Assembly: GCF_039613825.1 (NCBI RefSeq) | Contig: NZ_CP154826.1 | Location: forward strand, 3,472,001-3,536,000 | DNA: 64,000 bases | From: Diaminobutyricibacter sp. McL0608 | GTDB taxonomy: Bacteria > Actinomycetota > Actinomycetes > Actinomycetales > Microbacteriaceae | Direction of reading: 5' to 3' | Shown here: one piece after another, positions 7,845 through 16,532 of the stretch | Numbering within the stretch: the first letter of the stretch is position 1 | Layout of the letters: every line of letters starts with the position of its first letter | Position numbers and translations under genes: made by a program | Notes under the pieces: generated by a model | Seen by the model: only the letters and a program-made list of their open reading frames with translations | Databases searched by the model: none | Told to the model about the DNA's origin: nothing

Positions 7845-9902
7845 ATGACTCAACCGTTCCAACCCCTGCTGCATGACAGCGTCGTACTGCTCGCCACGCC
7901 CAGCCAGGCGTGGTCGGGACCCGCCGGCGACATCCGTCCGCGCGGCATCGAAGGCTTCTACCATTCCGACCTCCGGGTGCTGAACCGGGTCGCCCTCACC
8001 GTCGGCGGAGTCGCCCCGGAGCACATCGCGACTTCCGCGGTCGATGCCGCGACGGCCGTCTTCACCTCCCTGGCCCGCGGGATCGACGACAACACGGCCG
8101 ACCCGCGCGTCCGTATCGACCGGCGCCGCACGGTCGCCCCCGGCACCCTCAGCGAAACCCTCACGCTCACCAACGCACTCCCCTCTGAGATCCGTACGAC
8201 GATCGCGGTCGACCTCCAGGCCGACTTCACGCCCATGCAGGTCGTCAAAGCGGGGATGAGCGGCAGCGACGTCGAGATCGACGCACGCGCTGAGGACGGC
8301 GAGCTGCGTTTCGGCTCCGGCGCTGTCGGAGCGCGACTCGAGGCGCCGGATGCTCGTATCGAGGTCGACTATCGCGAAAGCGGCGGGACCGCAGGCAACA
8401 CCGAGGGCAGCCGGACTGCTCGCCTGGAATGGGCCGTCACTGTTCCCGCCCGGGCGTCCACCTCCGTCACCTGGCGCATCCATGCGATCGACGACTCGGC
8501 TGTCGTGGCCGGCGCCGCGCCATCCACCGAATGGGATGCCGTCCACGTCGACGCGGGCGACTCGCGCCTCTCGTCGTGGGTGCGGTCGGCGATCGGCGAT
8601 CTGCAGGCGCTCCGCATGGTCACCCGCGACCGGCCGGATGACGTCTTCCTCGCCGCAGGGGCCCCGTGGTTCTTCACGTTGTTCGGTCGCGACTCCCTCT
8701 GGGCTGCACGGATGCTGCTGCCTCTCGGCACGGAGCTCGCCGCCTCCACGCTGCGGGTCCTCGCAGCCCTCCAGGGCACCCGCGAGGTCGCCGAGACGGC
8801 GGAGCAGCCGGGCAAGATCATGCACGAGTTGCGGCCCGGGGTGCTGGCGATCCCCGGCCTGAACATCTCGCTGCCGCCCCTGTACTACGGGACGGTCGAC
8901 GCGACCGCGCTCTGGATCACCCTGCTGCACGACGCCTGGAAGTGGGGGATGCCCGATTCCGAGGTCGAAGCGCTCCTTCCGAACCTCGAAGCTGCGCTGG
9001 CATGGATGCGCGACTACGGCGACAGCGACGGCGACGGTTTCCTCGAATACGTCGACACCACCGGGCACGGGCTCGCGAACCAGGGCTGGAAGGACTCCGG
9101 CGACTCGATCCAGTGGCGCGACGGGTCACTGGCCGAAGGACCGATCGCCCTCTGCGAAGTACAGGCGTACGCCTATGAGGCCGCCGTCGGCGGGGCCGCA
9201 CTGCTGGAGCATTTCGGGCGCTCGGGCGAGGCCTGGCGCGAGTGGGGCGCGGCGCTCAAGGCACGCTTCGCCGCGTCGTTCTGGATCCAGGACCGGGACG
9301 GCGCCTACCCGGCTGTCGCGCTGGATGCGCACAAACGAAAAGTGGACACGGTGACCAGCAACATCGGCCACTTGCTCGGCACCGGCATCCTGGACCGGGA
9401 CCAGGCCGCACTGGTCGCGCGGCGCCTCGCCTCCCCCGAACTGAACTCCGGTTTCGGCCTGCGAACCATGTCGAGCGACTCGGAGGGGTTCTGGCCGCTC
9501 AGCTATCACGGCGGTTCGGTGTGGACGCACGACACGGCGATCGCGATCGCGGGTCTGGGACGCGAAGGCTTCCCCGACGAGGCCGCGTCGCTCATCGAAG
9601 GCCTGCTCCGCGCAGCCGACGGCTTCGACTACCGGATGCCCGAGCTGCACTCCGGCGACTCGATCGCCCGGACCGCGACGCCCATCCCGTACCCGGCGGC
9701 CTGTCGCCCGCAGGCCTGGTCGGCCGCGGCCGCGATCGCAGTGCTCGGCACCCTGCTGGGACTCGAAGCGGATGCGCAGGGCGGCGAGCTGCGTGTGTCG
9801 CCACTGACCGCATCCGGGACCATCGATGCCCGCGGGTTGCGCTTCGCCGGCGAGCCGTTCTCCGTGGCGGTCGACGCGGAGGGTCGGGTCAGGCGGTCCT
9901 GA
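7845..9902 (+). CDS. Glycogen-debranching-type glycoside hydrolase (amylo-alpha-1,6-glucosidase family)
   Basis: A 685-residue protein with a beta-rich N-terminal debranching domain (about 1-230, with EGFYHSDLRVLNR) and an (alpha/alpha)6-barrel catalytic domain. Conserved-looking pieces are WFFTLFGRDSLWAARMLLP (near 281), GWKDSGDSIQWRDG (near 413), LCEVQAYAYEAA and NSGFGLRTMSS (near 533). No signal peptide is visible, so it should act in the cytosol on the sugar imported by the preceding ABC transporter. GAGGAGG lies 11 bases before the ATG. The exact linkage cleaved cannot be read from sequence. Confidence 0.88.
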   Translation: MTQPFQPLLHDSVVLLATPSQAWSGPAGDIRPRGIEGFYHSDLRVLNRVALTVGGVAPEHIATSAVDAATAVFTSLARGIDDNTADPRVRIDRRRTVAPGTLSETLTLTNALPSEIRTTIAVDLQADFTPMQVVKAGMSGSDVEIDARAEDGELRFGSGAVGARLEAPDARIEVDYRESGGTAGNTEGSRTARLEWAVTVPARASTSVTWRIHAIDDSAVVAGAAPSTEWDAVHVDAGDSRLSSWVRSAIGDLQALRMVTRDRPDDVFLAAGAPWFFTLFGRDSLWAARMLLPLGTELAASTLRVLAALQGTREVAETAEQPGKIMHELRPGVLAIPGLNISLPPLYYGTVDATALWITLLHDAWKWGMPDSEVEALLPNLEAALAWMRDYGDSDGDGFLEYVDTTGHGLANQGWKDSGDSIQWRDGSLAEGPIALCEVQAYAYEAAVGGAALLEHFGRSGEAWREWGAALKARFAASFWIQDRDGAYPAVALDAHKRKVDTVTSNIGHLLGTGILDRDQAALVARRLASPELNSGFGLRTMSSDSEGFWPLSYHGGSVWTHDTAIAIAGLGREGFPDEAASLIEGLLRAADGFDYRMPELHSGDSIARTATPIPYPAACRPQAWSAAAAIAVLGTLLGLEADAQGGELRVSPLTASGTIDARGLRFAGEPFSVAVDAEGRVRRS

Positions 9903-9917
9903 CCGCCTGCCGCTCCT

Positions 9918-9974
9918 CGACTTGAGGCAAATCGCCGCAACAGGGCACGCTGGAGCCGGGTTTGCCGCAAGTCG
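9918..9974. repeat. 57-bp palindromic element, family B, copy 1
   Basis: CGACTTGAGGCAAA at the left and TTTGCCGCAAGTCG at the right form imperfect inverted arms with a GC-rich centre; total 57 bp. It lies between the convergent 3' ends of the debranching enzyme and the flavoprotein. Other family-B copies are at 37648 and 38706. Confidence 0.8.
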
Positions 9975-9982
9975 CGAGGTGC

Positions 9983-11056
9983 CTACAGCTGCGCCATGAT
10001 CTGTCGTGCGATCACGCGTCCGGCACGGTTCGCACCGATGGTGCTCGCCTGCGGCCCATACCCCGCGAGGAATATACGCGGATCCTGCCACGACGCTCCG
10101 GATGCGACGGTCAGGCCGCCCTTCTTCTCGCGCAGTCTCAGGGGTGCGAGATGCCGCAGTTCCGGGCGGAACCCGGTCGCCCAGATGATCGCATCCACCT
10201 CGGTGTACGTTCCATCCGGCCAGCGCACGCCGTGCTCCTCGATCGCGCTGAACATCGGGCGCTCCACGAGCACCCCGCGCTCGATGCCTGCCGCCACGCG
10301 CCGCGTCCGCGGCACACCCGTTCCGCTCACGATGCTGGGGAGCGCCTCGCCGGCGCGAGCCGCCGCATCCTGCGCCGCGACCGCCGCGACCCCGCCTTCG
10401 ATCGTCAGCTCGGACTCGTCGCGGAACTCGACCGGTCTGCGGGTCGCCCAGAACAGTTCGCTCGCCACACCTTCGAGTTCGAGGAGGAAGCCGATCGCCG
10501 ATGTCCCACCGCCGACGACGACGACGCGCTTGCCGGCGAACTCGTCGGCCGCGACGTAGGAATTGGTGTGGACATGGCGCCCGCTGAACGTCGTCACGCC
10601 CGGGTAGTAGGGCACGAAGGGCGAGCCCCACGTGCCGGTGGCGTTGACGAGCATCCGCGTCGTTGTCTCGCCGTGCGAATGCTCGACGACCAGGTCGGCG
10701 CCCCGATTGAAAACGCTCGTGACCGTCACTGGACGCTGCACGTCCAGCTCGTAATGCTCCTCGTAGCGGCGGTAGTAGCCGGCCACGATGTCCTTCGCGG
10801 GAAGAGAGCGGTCAGCGGTGTCGAAACTGATCCCGAGCTCGGCCATTCCCGGGAGATCGTTCACCTTGTGGGCGCTCCCGAGCTTCAACGCATCCCACCG
10901 GAACTGCCAGGCGCCGCCCGTGCCCGGACCGCGGTCGAAGATGATGAAATCGACGCCAGGAGTAAGCTCGAAACGCCTCAGGTAATACGCGACGGCGAGC
11001 CCTGCCTGGCCCGCACCGACGATCACCACCTGGGTTTCGTTACTGCTCGTGGTCAC
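9983..11056 (-). CDS. FAD/NAD(P)-dependent oxidoreductase, flavin-monooxygenase-like
   Basis: A 357-residue two-dinucleotide-domain flavoprotein. FAD-binding GAGQAG is at residues 14-19 and a second Rossmann motif (VVVVGGGTSAIG) at about 175-186, the arrangement of flavin-containing monooxygenases and the FzmM/YpdA-like group. WATGFRPEL near 290 is the ATG motif of this superfamily. The start is a GTG with GATGAGG upstream. It is convergent with the debranching enzyme and divergent from the DUF3073 gene. The substrate is unknown. Confidence 0.82.
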   Translation of the reverse strand: MTTSSNETQVVIVGAGQAGLAVAYYLRRFELTPGVDFIIFDRGPGTGGAWQFRWDALKLGSAHKVNDLPGMAELGISFDTADRSLPAKDIVAGYYRRYEEHYELDVQRPVTVTSVFNRGADLVVEHSHGETTTRMLVNATGTWGSPFVPYYPGVTTFSGRHVHTNSYVAADEFAGKRVVVVGGGTSAIGFLLELEGVASELFWATRRPVEFRDESELTIEGGVAAVAAQDAAARAGEALPSIVSGTGVPRTRRVAAGIERGVLVERPMFSAIEEHGVRWPDGTYTEVDAIIWATGFRPELRHLAPLRLREKKGGLTVASGASWQDPRIFLAGYGPQASTIGANRAGRVIARQIMAQL

Positions 11057-11116
11057 GCCTCATCCCATCATGATTCCCTGTGCGGCACACAAGGGGTGCA
11101 CGGTGCCCTGCATGCT

Positions 11117-11133
11117 AAACTAGCGGCTAGTTT
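11117..11133. promoter_or_regulatory. AAACTAG/CTAGTTT palindrome upstream of DUF3073
   Basis: AAACTAG-CGG-CTAGTTT, a perfect 7-bp inverted repeat. It overlaps TAAACT (11116-11121), which would serve as a -10 for the DUF3073 gene, so it is a plausible operator in this divergent promoter region. Confidence 0.45.
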
Positions 11134-11152
11134 TCACTGTTCCTGTTCGGTC

Positions 11153-11180
11153 GCCCGGGTGACTCATTGCCCACCCGGGC
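11153..11180 (+). promoter_or_regulatory. Leader hairpin of the DUF3073 gene
   Basis: GCCCGGGTG and CACCCGGGC form a perfect 9-bp stem around a 10-base loop, ending 23 bases before the ATG and just ahead of the AAGGGGG ribosome-binding site. It could act on mRNA stability or translation. Confidence 0.5.
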
Positions 11181-11203
11181 CTGGCATCGTAAGGGGGTCA
11201 CGC

Positions 11204-11419
11204 ATGGGGCGCGGCCGTCAAAAAGCAAAGCACACCAAGATCGCGCGCGAGCTGAAGTCATTCAGTCCTGAGGTGAACTACGACGCGCTCGAGCGTGAGC
11301 TTACCGGGCACTCGCATCACGACGACCAGTACGCCGCGTGGGCCGACTACGAGCCCGAGGGCTACGGCAGCACCAGCAGCGATACGTACGAAGAAGAAGA
11401 CCAGCCCAAGCGGGCCTGA
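11204..11419 (+). CDS. DUF3073 family protein
   Basis: A 71-residue soluble protein starting MGRGRQKAKHTKIARELK, the diagnostic basic start of DUF3073, with an acidic tail (TYEEEDQPKRA). The family is small, conserved in actinobacteria and often found near purine genes; its function is not established. AAGGGGG precedes the ATG at 11204. The preceding leader has a stable hairpin. Confidence 0.9.
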   Translation: MGRGRQKAKHTKIARELKSFSPEVNYDALERELTGHSHHDDQYAAWADYEPEGYGSTSSDTYEEEDQPKRA

Positions 11420-11487
11420 GCGCTGGAGCTGAAAGGATCGCATCGCGATCCCGCGACGCCAGCTCCGAGGCAGCTACGCTGACTCGG

Positions 11488-12102
11488 TCAAAGCCATCCC
11501 CGATCAACTGCAATCCCGGCCGCCTCTGAACGGTTGCGCGCCCCGGTCTTGCCGATCGCGCTCGACAAGTGGTTGCGGACGGTCCCCTCGGAGAGGTGAA
11601 GTTCGCGCGCGATATCGGTGATCGACCCTCCCCTGCCTGCGACGACGAGTACCTCGGTCTCACGCGGAGTCAACGGCGAGTTGCCGGAGGCCAGCGATTC
11701 GGCTGCGAGGGCCGGGTCCACCACACGCAGGCCGGCTGCCACGCGCCTGACCGCATCCGCCAGCTGCCCCGACGGGGTGTCCTTCACGACGAAACCGGAT
11801 GCTCCGGCCTCCATCGCCCGCCGGAGATACCCCGGCCTCCCGAAGGTCGTCACGATCAGCGACCGGCAGGCCGGAAGCTCCCGGGCGAGCAGGGCGGCCG
11901 CGGAGATGCCGTCGATCCCGGGCATCTCGACGTCGAGCAGCGCGACGTCGGCGGAGGTGCGCCGTGCCGCGTCGACGACCTCGTCTCCCCGCCCGACCTG
12001 CGCCACCACGGTCAGATCGGGTTCGAGGTCGAGCAGCGCCGCGAGGGCTCCGCGCACCAGTGCCTGGTCGTCCGCGAGGAGCAACCTGATCGGTTCGGTC
12101 AC
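11488..12102 (-). CDS. NarL/LuxR-family response regulator
   Basis: A 204-residue response regulator. The receiver has the acidic pair Asp11-Asp12 and phospho-acceptor Asp57 (LLDVEMPG). The C-terminus is a LuxR-type helix-turn-helix (LTPRETEVL...LHLSEGTVRNHLSSAIGK). Its GTG start overlaps the end of the histidine-kinase gene by four bases. It closes a four-gene unit with an ABC-2 exporter, the usual layout for a DesKR/LiaRS-like system controlling its neighbouring transporter. Confidence 0.93.
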   Translation of the reverse strand: MTEPIRLLLADDQALVRGALAALLDLEPDLTVVAQVGRGDEVVDAARRTSADVALLDVEMPGIDGISAAALLARELPACRSLIVTTFGRPGYLRRAMEAGASGFVVKDTPSGQLADAVRRVAAGLRVVDPALAAESLASGNSPLTPRETEVLVVAGRGGSITDIARELHLSEGTVRNHLSSAIGKTGARNRSEAAGIAVDRGWL

Positions 12103-13283
12103 TCGGCCGCCTTCCGTACGCTGAGCTGGAAACCGCCCTGGATGCTCGGGCCGGCCACCACGCGGGCGCCGGACGCCCTCGCGCGCGCGACCAGACCATC
12201 CAGGCCGTTGCCCCCGTGCTGTGCGATGGGGGCGGCATCCGCGCCCACCACGCCGATCATCCCGGCTCCGCGTCCGTCGTCGGAGACGACGAGCGAGTCC
12301 ACGCTGAGTTCGACCCAGCAGTTGCGTGCGCCCGAATGGCGGATGACGTTGGTCACGCCTTCGCGCAGCACCCAGCCGAAGAGCTCGCGCAGCTCGGGGC
12401 GCACGATCTCGCCGTTGCGCGGCAGGTGCGCCTCGATGTCGGCGGCGGCGAGCGCCGTCTGCGCGGCGGCGAGCTCGGTCGACAGGCTCATCTCGCGGTA
12501 GCCGGCGACGGCCGCGCGCAGGTCGGTGAGTGCTGCGCGCGACAGTCGTTCGATGTCGGCGATCTCCTCTTCGGCGCGCGCAGGGTCCAGCGTGACCAGC
12601 CTGCGGGCGAGCTCCGATTTCACGGTCACCACGGTCAGCGAGTGCCCGAGCACGTCATGCATGTCGCGGGAGAACCTGGCGCGTTCCTCGACCACGGCGA
12701 GCCGTGCCACTTCGCTCTGCGCCTGTCGCAGTTCGCGCACGGTGCGCATCTGGCGGTTCAGCCCGAACATCATCGACGTGACCGAGAAGGTGATGATGCC
12801 CGACCAGGCGGCGCTGTCCGCGAACCCGGTGAGCACCCCGTAGATCAGGGGGATGATGATGAGCACCGCCGTGAAGGTCGCGACGATCGCGAACTCCTCG
12901 AAGACCGCGGCGGAGACGACGGCGACGAGCACCCACAGCCAGAAGGCTGTGCCGCCGAGCAGTGGGAAGAAGACGAACGAGAGTACCCAGTACCCGGTCA
13001 CGGCGATGATCCGGTCGCGTAGCGGAGCCCACCAGACCATCGGCGCGAGGAAGACGAAGATCCCGCAATACACGATGAGCAGGACGGTCGCGGCGACCTT
13101 CGCGGGAACAGTCCCCGGCGACAGCCAGACCGCGATCACGGTCAGCGCCTGATACAGCAGGCCGAAGCACGCGCCGACGTACCAGCCCCGGGTCGCCCGG
13201 TCGGTCATGGACTCGCGTGCCCGGCCCCACCATTCGTCCCAGCTCGTGGGACGCTCCGCCGACGTGCGGGAGGCCAGGTCCAT
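12099..13283 (-). CDS. Membrane histidine kinase (HisKA_3 type)
   Basis: A 394-residue sensor kinase. About six membrane segments occupy residues 45-190, and the dimerisation/phospho-acceptor box ERARFSRDMHDVLGHSL lies near residue 205. The HATPase domain has N-box LREGVTNVIRHSGARN, VSDDGRGAG and GNGLDGLVARARASG. I place the start at 13283 because TACAGT lies seven bases upstream, leaderless style, and the upstream in-frame extension has no membrane or domain character. It partners the overlapping response regulator. With no large extracellular domain, it may sense the membrane or the transporter itself. Confidence 0.9.
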   Translation of the reverse strand: MDLASRTSAERPTSWDEWWGRARESMTDRATRGWYVGACFGLLYQALTVIAVWLSPGTVPAKVAATVLLIVYCGIFVFLAPMVWWAPLRDRIIAVTGYWVLSFVFFPLLGGTAFWLWVLVAVVSAAVFEEFAIVATFTAVLIIIPLIYGVLTGFADSAAWSGIITFSVTSMMFGLNRQMRTVRELRQAQSEVARLAVVEERARFSRDMHDVLGHSLTVVTVKSELARRLVTLDPARAEEEIADIERLSRAALTDLRAAVAGYREMSLSTELAAAQTALAAADIEAHLPRNGEIVRPELRELFGWVLREGVTNVIRHSGARNCWVELSVDSLVVSDDGRGAGMIGVVGADAAPIAQHGGNGLDGLVARARASGARVVAGPSIQGGFQLSVRKAAE

Positions 13284-13329
13284 ACCGATCACTGTAGACC
13301 GGGCCGACCTGGCCTCGAGCGCACGGGCG

Positions 13330-14073
13330 TCAGCTGCGCGCGGCATCCCGGCGATACCGCCAGATGATGAATGCGCCGAGCGCGAGCGTCCATCCGACCA
13401 GCACCAGGGCCGGCGTCAGGACATCGCCCGACTGGTGCGCCCCCATCTGCCCGATCCGGTTCAGCCAGTACGACGGCACCACCTGCGCGACGTTCGCGAC
13501 CCAGGCCGGGAAGATCTGGAGCGGAACCCACAGGCCGCCGAGCACCGCCATCCCCATGAACACCGCCATGAAGAGCGGCTGCGCGTATTCGGGCTTCGCG
13601 AACTGTCCGATCAGGATGCCGAGGAGCGAGAAGGGGAGGATACCGAACCAGAGACCGAGGCCCGCGGTCATCCAGTTCATCGGCGGCAGGGTCGAGTGGT
13701 ACAGCAGGACCGAGACTGTGAAGATCACGATGATCGAGACGAGGCCCATCAGCATCGCGGTGATCATCTTCGAGATGAGGTAGCCGGTACCGCTCAGCGG
13801 GGTGATGCGCAGTTGCCGGTTCCACCCGATGGACCGTTCTGTCACGATGTTGAACGCTTGCGAGAGCGCCGCCATCATCCCGCCGTAGCCGGCGACCTGG
13901 ATGGTCGTCACGACGATCCAGGGAAGCTTGGTGACCGAATCCACCTGTCCTGCTCCGCCGAAGGTGCCGCCGAACGCGACAAGCATCACGAGCGGGACGG
14001 CCAGCGTGAAGATCATCGAACGGGCATTCTTGATCTGCCGGAACGACTCGAGTCCGACGTAGGCGATGCTCAT
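13330..14073 (-). CDS. ABC-2 type transporter permease
   Basis: A 247-residue exporter subunit with six membrane segments, beginning with the cytosolic stretch MSIAYVGLESFRQIKNARS typical of ABC-2 permeases. Its ATG overlaps the stop of the ATPase gene. It is followed by the kinase and regulator genes on the same strand. The substrate may be an antimicrobial or a lipid, judging only from the two-component partnership. Confidence 0.9.
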   Translation of the reverse strand: MSIAYVGLESFRQIKNARSMIFTLAVPLVMLVAFGGTFGGAGQVDSVTKLPWIVVTTIQVAGYGGMMAALSQAFNIVTERSIGWNRQLRITPLSGTGYLISKMITAMLMGLVSIIVIFTVSVLLYHSTLPPMNWMTAGLGLWFGILPFSLLGILIGQFAKPEYAQPLFMAVFMGMAVLGGLWVPLQIFPAWVANVAQVVPSYWLNRIGQMGAHQSGDVLTPALVLVGWTLALGAFIIWRYRRDAARS

Positions 14074-15032
14074 GAGCGTGCCCCTTCCAGGATTGTGGCG
14101 TCTGTGGTCGCCGGCTTCTCGTCGGCGAAGTCGGAACGACCTTCGGTGAGTGCGAGGAACGCGTCGTCCATCGTGTGCGACGTGACCTCGATGTCGTGGA
14201 CCTCCTGGTAGGCGCTCAGGAGGCTTCGCAGCGTTGCATCAGAATCGTCGCTGACCAGCGTGAACTGGCTGCCGCGGTGCTCGAAGCTGCGCACCCCCGG
14301 GAGGTCGGCGAACTCGCGTTCGATCTCGGCGCTCCACGCGAAGTCGGCGCTGGCGCGGATACGGCGGCCCGACACGACCGCCTTCACTTCGGTGGGGCTG
14401 CCGTCGGCGACCACGCGCCCGGCGCTCAGCATGACGATGCGGTCGGCGTAGGCGTCAGCCTCGTCGAGGTAGTGGGTGGCGAAGACGACCGTGCGGCCCT
14501 CGTCGGTGAACTCGCGCATGGACTGCCAGAATGTGCGGCGAGCTTCGACATCCATCGCGGCGGTCGGCTCGTCGAGGAACAGCAGGTCGGGGTTGGAGAC
14601 GACAGCGACGGCGAACCGTGCGCGCTGCAGTTGGCCGCCGGACAGCTTGCTGACCTTCTGCTTCGCGATCTCGGTGCAGCGGGCGCGCGCGAGCGCCTCC
14701 TCCACGGGCAGCGGATGCCGGTGCACGCTGGCGACGAGGCCGACGCTCTGCGCGACGGTGAGGGTCGGCAGCAGCGCGCCGCCCTGAAGCATGGCGCCGA
14801 CGCGGCCGTTCTCGATCGCGGACCGCGGGCTCGCACCGAAGAGCTCGGCAGTGCCGCTGGTGGGATGCGCGAGTCCGAGCGCCAGGTCGATGGTCGTCGA
14901 CTTGCCGGCGCCGTTCGGCCCGAGCAGGGCAACGACTTCGCCGGGTTCGATGGTGAGGCTGACTCCGTTGACCGCCTGGATGTGTCCGAACGACTTCTTC
15001 AGGTCGGTGAGCTGGATGGCTGGTGTGTTCAC
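14070..15032 (-). CDS. ABC transporter ATP-binding protein
   Basis: A 320-residue nucleotide-binding subunit: Walker A GPNGAGKST (residues 38-46), signature LSGGQLQRARFA (about 129-140), Walker B LLFLDEPTAAMD, and a C-terminal extension of about 90 residues after the H-loop. I use the GTG at 15032, where the family-typical MNTPAIQLTDLKKSFG begins with GCGAGG eight bases upstream; an ATG at 15074 would add 14 unrelated residues. First gene of the exporter/two-component unit. Confidence 0.92.
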   Translation of the reverse strand: MNTPAIQLTDLKKSFGHIQAVNGVSLTIEPGEVVALLGPNGAGKSTTIDLALGLAHPTSGTAELFGASPRSAIENGRVGAMLQGGALLPTLTVAQSVGLVASVHRHPLPVEEALARARCTEIAKQKVSKLSGGQLQRARFAVAVVSNPDLLFLDEPTAAMDVEARRTFWQSMREFTDEGRTVVFATHYLDEADAYADRIVMLSAGRVVADGSPTEVKAVVSGRRIRASADFAWSAEIEREFADLPGVRSFEHRGSQFTLVSDDSDATLRSLLSAYQEVHDIEVTSHTMDDAFLALTEGRSDFADEKPATTDATILEGARS

Positions 15033-15110
15033 CTTCTCAGCCTCGCCTCGCGCGGGCCCGGGTGCGCATCCCATCCGTCAGGTCTTGCCCGTGACATCCG
15101 TCACGGCTGC

Positions 15111-15167
15111 CGAGCACAGGAAAAGGCAGCCTCTGAGAGCGGATTGCCCTGCTTTTTCCTGTGGTCG
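15111..15167. repeat. 57-bp palindromic element, family A, copy 1
   Basis: CGAGCACAGGAAAAGGCAG pairs with CTGCTTTTTCCTGTGGTCG at the right end; total 57 bp. It lies just 3' of the surface-protein gene and upstream of the ABC ATPase gene, all on the minus strand. Confidence 0.85.
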
Positions 15168-15185
15168 CCGCCCTGGGGGGACGAA

Positions 15186-16412
15186 TTAGCCCTCGGAGGA
15201 GCGGAGGCGCATCATCCCGACGACGCCGAAGGCTGCGCCGACGGTGAGGAGCAGTCCGCCGAAGAGGAGGGCCAGGTCTGCGGAGCCGGCGCCGGGGTGG
15301 GTGCCGGTCGAGGGCGCCGCGACGGAACTCGCGGACGGAACGTGCGGAACCGGCGCAAGCCCGGCCCCGGCCGCATCATGTCCGGCCGTCGGGGCGGTGA
15401 CGGCGGCGACGCGTGGGAGCACGGCAGTCGCGCCCGCGACCTCGACACCGCCGGATGCGCGCTGCAGCAACACGAAGAAGCTGGCCGCCGGGGACCCGAA
15501 CGGTCGGTCGAGCAGCGGAATCGCGACGGTCGCGCTGCGCTGTCCGACGGCGAAGCGGACGGTGCCGCGGGAGGACGCGTAGTCGCGCCCCGCCTGGGCG
15601 GACCCGTCGGCCGTCACATAGTCGACGTGTGCGGTCGTGTCGGATACGGTCCGCGACACGATGAAGCGCGCCGAGTGGCCGTCGGCTGACAAACCTGAGC
15701 TCGCGATGCTGATCGCGTCGGCGGGTGTCACGCTGAGCGCTACTGCGGCGGCCGACCCGAGCAGCTGGGGTGTGGCCGTCTGCGGGACGTACCGCGCCGT
15801 GATGGTGTGCGATCCCGCTTCGGGCGCGTCCAGGCTGGCACGAGCGACGCCCTGTCCGTCGACGGGAGCGACCGCGGCCACGGCGGAGTCGACGCTGAAC
15901 TCGACGGAACCGGTGGTCGGTGACGCCAGGAGCATCCGCCCGACGCTCGCCGTGACGTCGAACGGATCCCCGGCCGCCGCGGTTGGGGGAGCCGACAGTG
16001 CGACGGTCGTCGCGGTCCCGCATGACGGGGTCGTCGCGTCGATGCCGATCGTCGTCGTTCCGAGCGTCCAGGTCAGGTCTCGTGGCCCTCCCGAGAACGT
16101 CGTCGCGAAGACAGCGTGGTGGACGCCGGGGTCGAAGGTGGCGGGCTGGCCACGATCGCCGCCGAGGGTGAACGTGTTCTGTGCGGACCCGGGCGCGAAC
16201 GCGACGGCGGATGCCGAAGAGTTGCGGAATCCGAAGACGACGGTGAATGCATCCGGAGTCGCGCCCGGTGCTGAACTGACGCAGTCGACGAAGGGTGCGA
16301 CCGTGATCGGGTCGGGGGCGGCGACAGCAGGACCCAGGGCGACGAGCGCGAAGACGGCGCCCGGAACGACCGCCGCGACTGCGCGGAAACCGCGCCCGGG
16401 CGAACGTTTCAC
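15186..16412 (-). CDS. Secreted, membrane-anchored Calx-beta/Ig-like surface protein
   Basis: A 408-residue exported protein. The signal peptide (about residues 1-32, ending GPAVAA) is followed by a beta-rich region, a bacterial Ig-like repeat (about 145-230) and a Calx-beta-type module (VDYVTADGSAQAGRDY...GTVRFAVGQ, about 235-320). A Ser/Thr/Pro-rich stretch precedes a C-terminal membrane helix and short basic tail (VVGMMRLRSSEG). No LPXTG sortase motif is evident. The GTG start lies seven bases after TAACAT, suggesting a leaderless message. It is probably displayed on the cell surface; the partner is unknown. Confidence 0.75.
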   Translation of the reverse strand: MKRSPGRGFRAVAAVVPGAVFALVALGPAVAAPDPITVAPFVDCVSSAPGATPDAFTVVFGFRNSSASAVAFAPGSAQNTFTLGGDRGQPATFDPGVHHAVFATTFSGGPRDLTWTLGTTTIGIDATTPSCGTATTVALSAPPTAAAGDPFDVTASVGRMLLASPTTGSVEFSVDSAVAAVAPVDGQGVARASLDAPEAGSHTITARYVPQTATPQLLGSAAAVALSVTPADAISIASSGLSADGHSARFIVSRTVSDTTAHVDYVTADGSAQAGRDYASSRGTVRFAVGQRSATVAIPLLDRPFGSPAASFFVLLQRASGGVEVAGATAVLPRVAAVTAPTAGHDAAGAGLAPVPHVPSASSVAAPSTGTHPGAGSADLALLFGGLLLTVGAAFGVVGMMRLRSSEG

Positions 16413-16532
16413 ACGCGCAATGTTATCGGGCCGGTGGGGCGACCGATTACCTGTGCGGGCGACCGTGTCGGGAACGTATGGGCGGCCGCCGGACGGTCGC
16501 CCCCACGTCGGGCTGTTCCCGCGAAATCGAGC

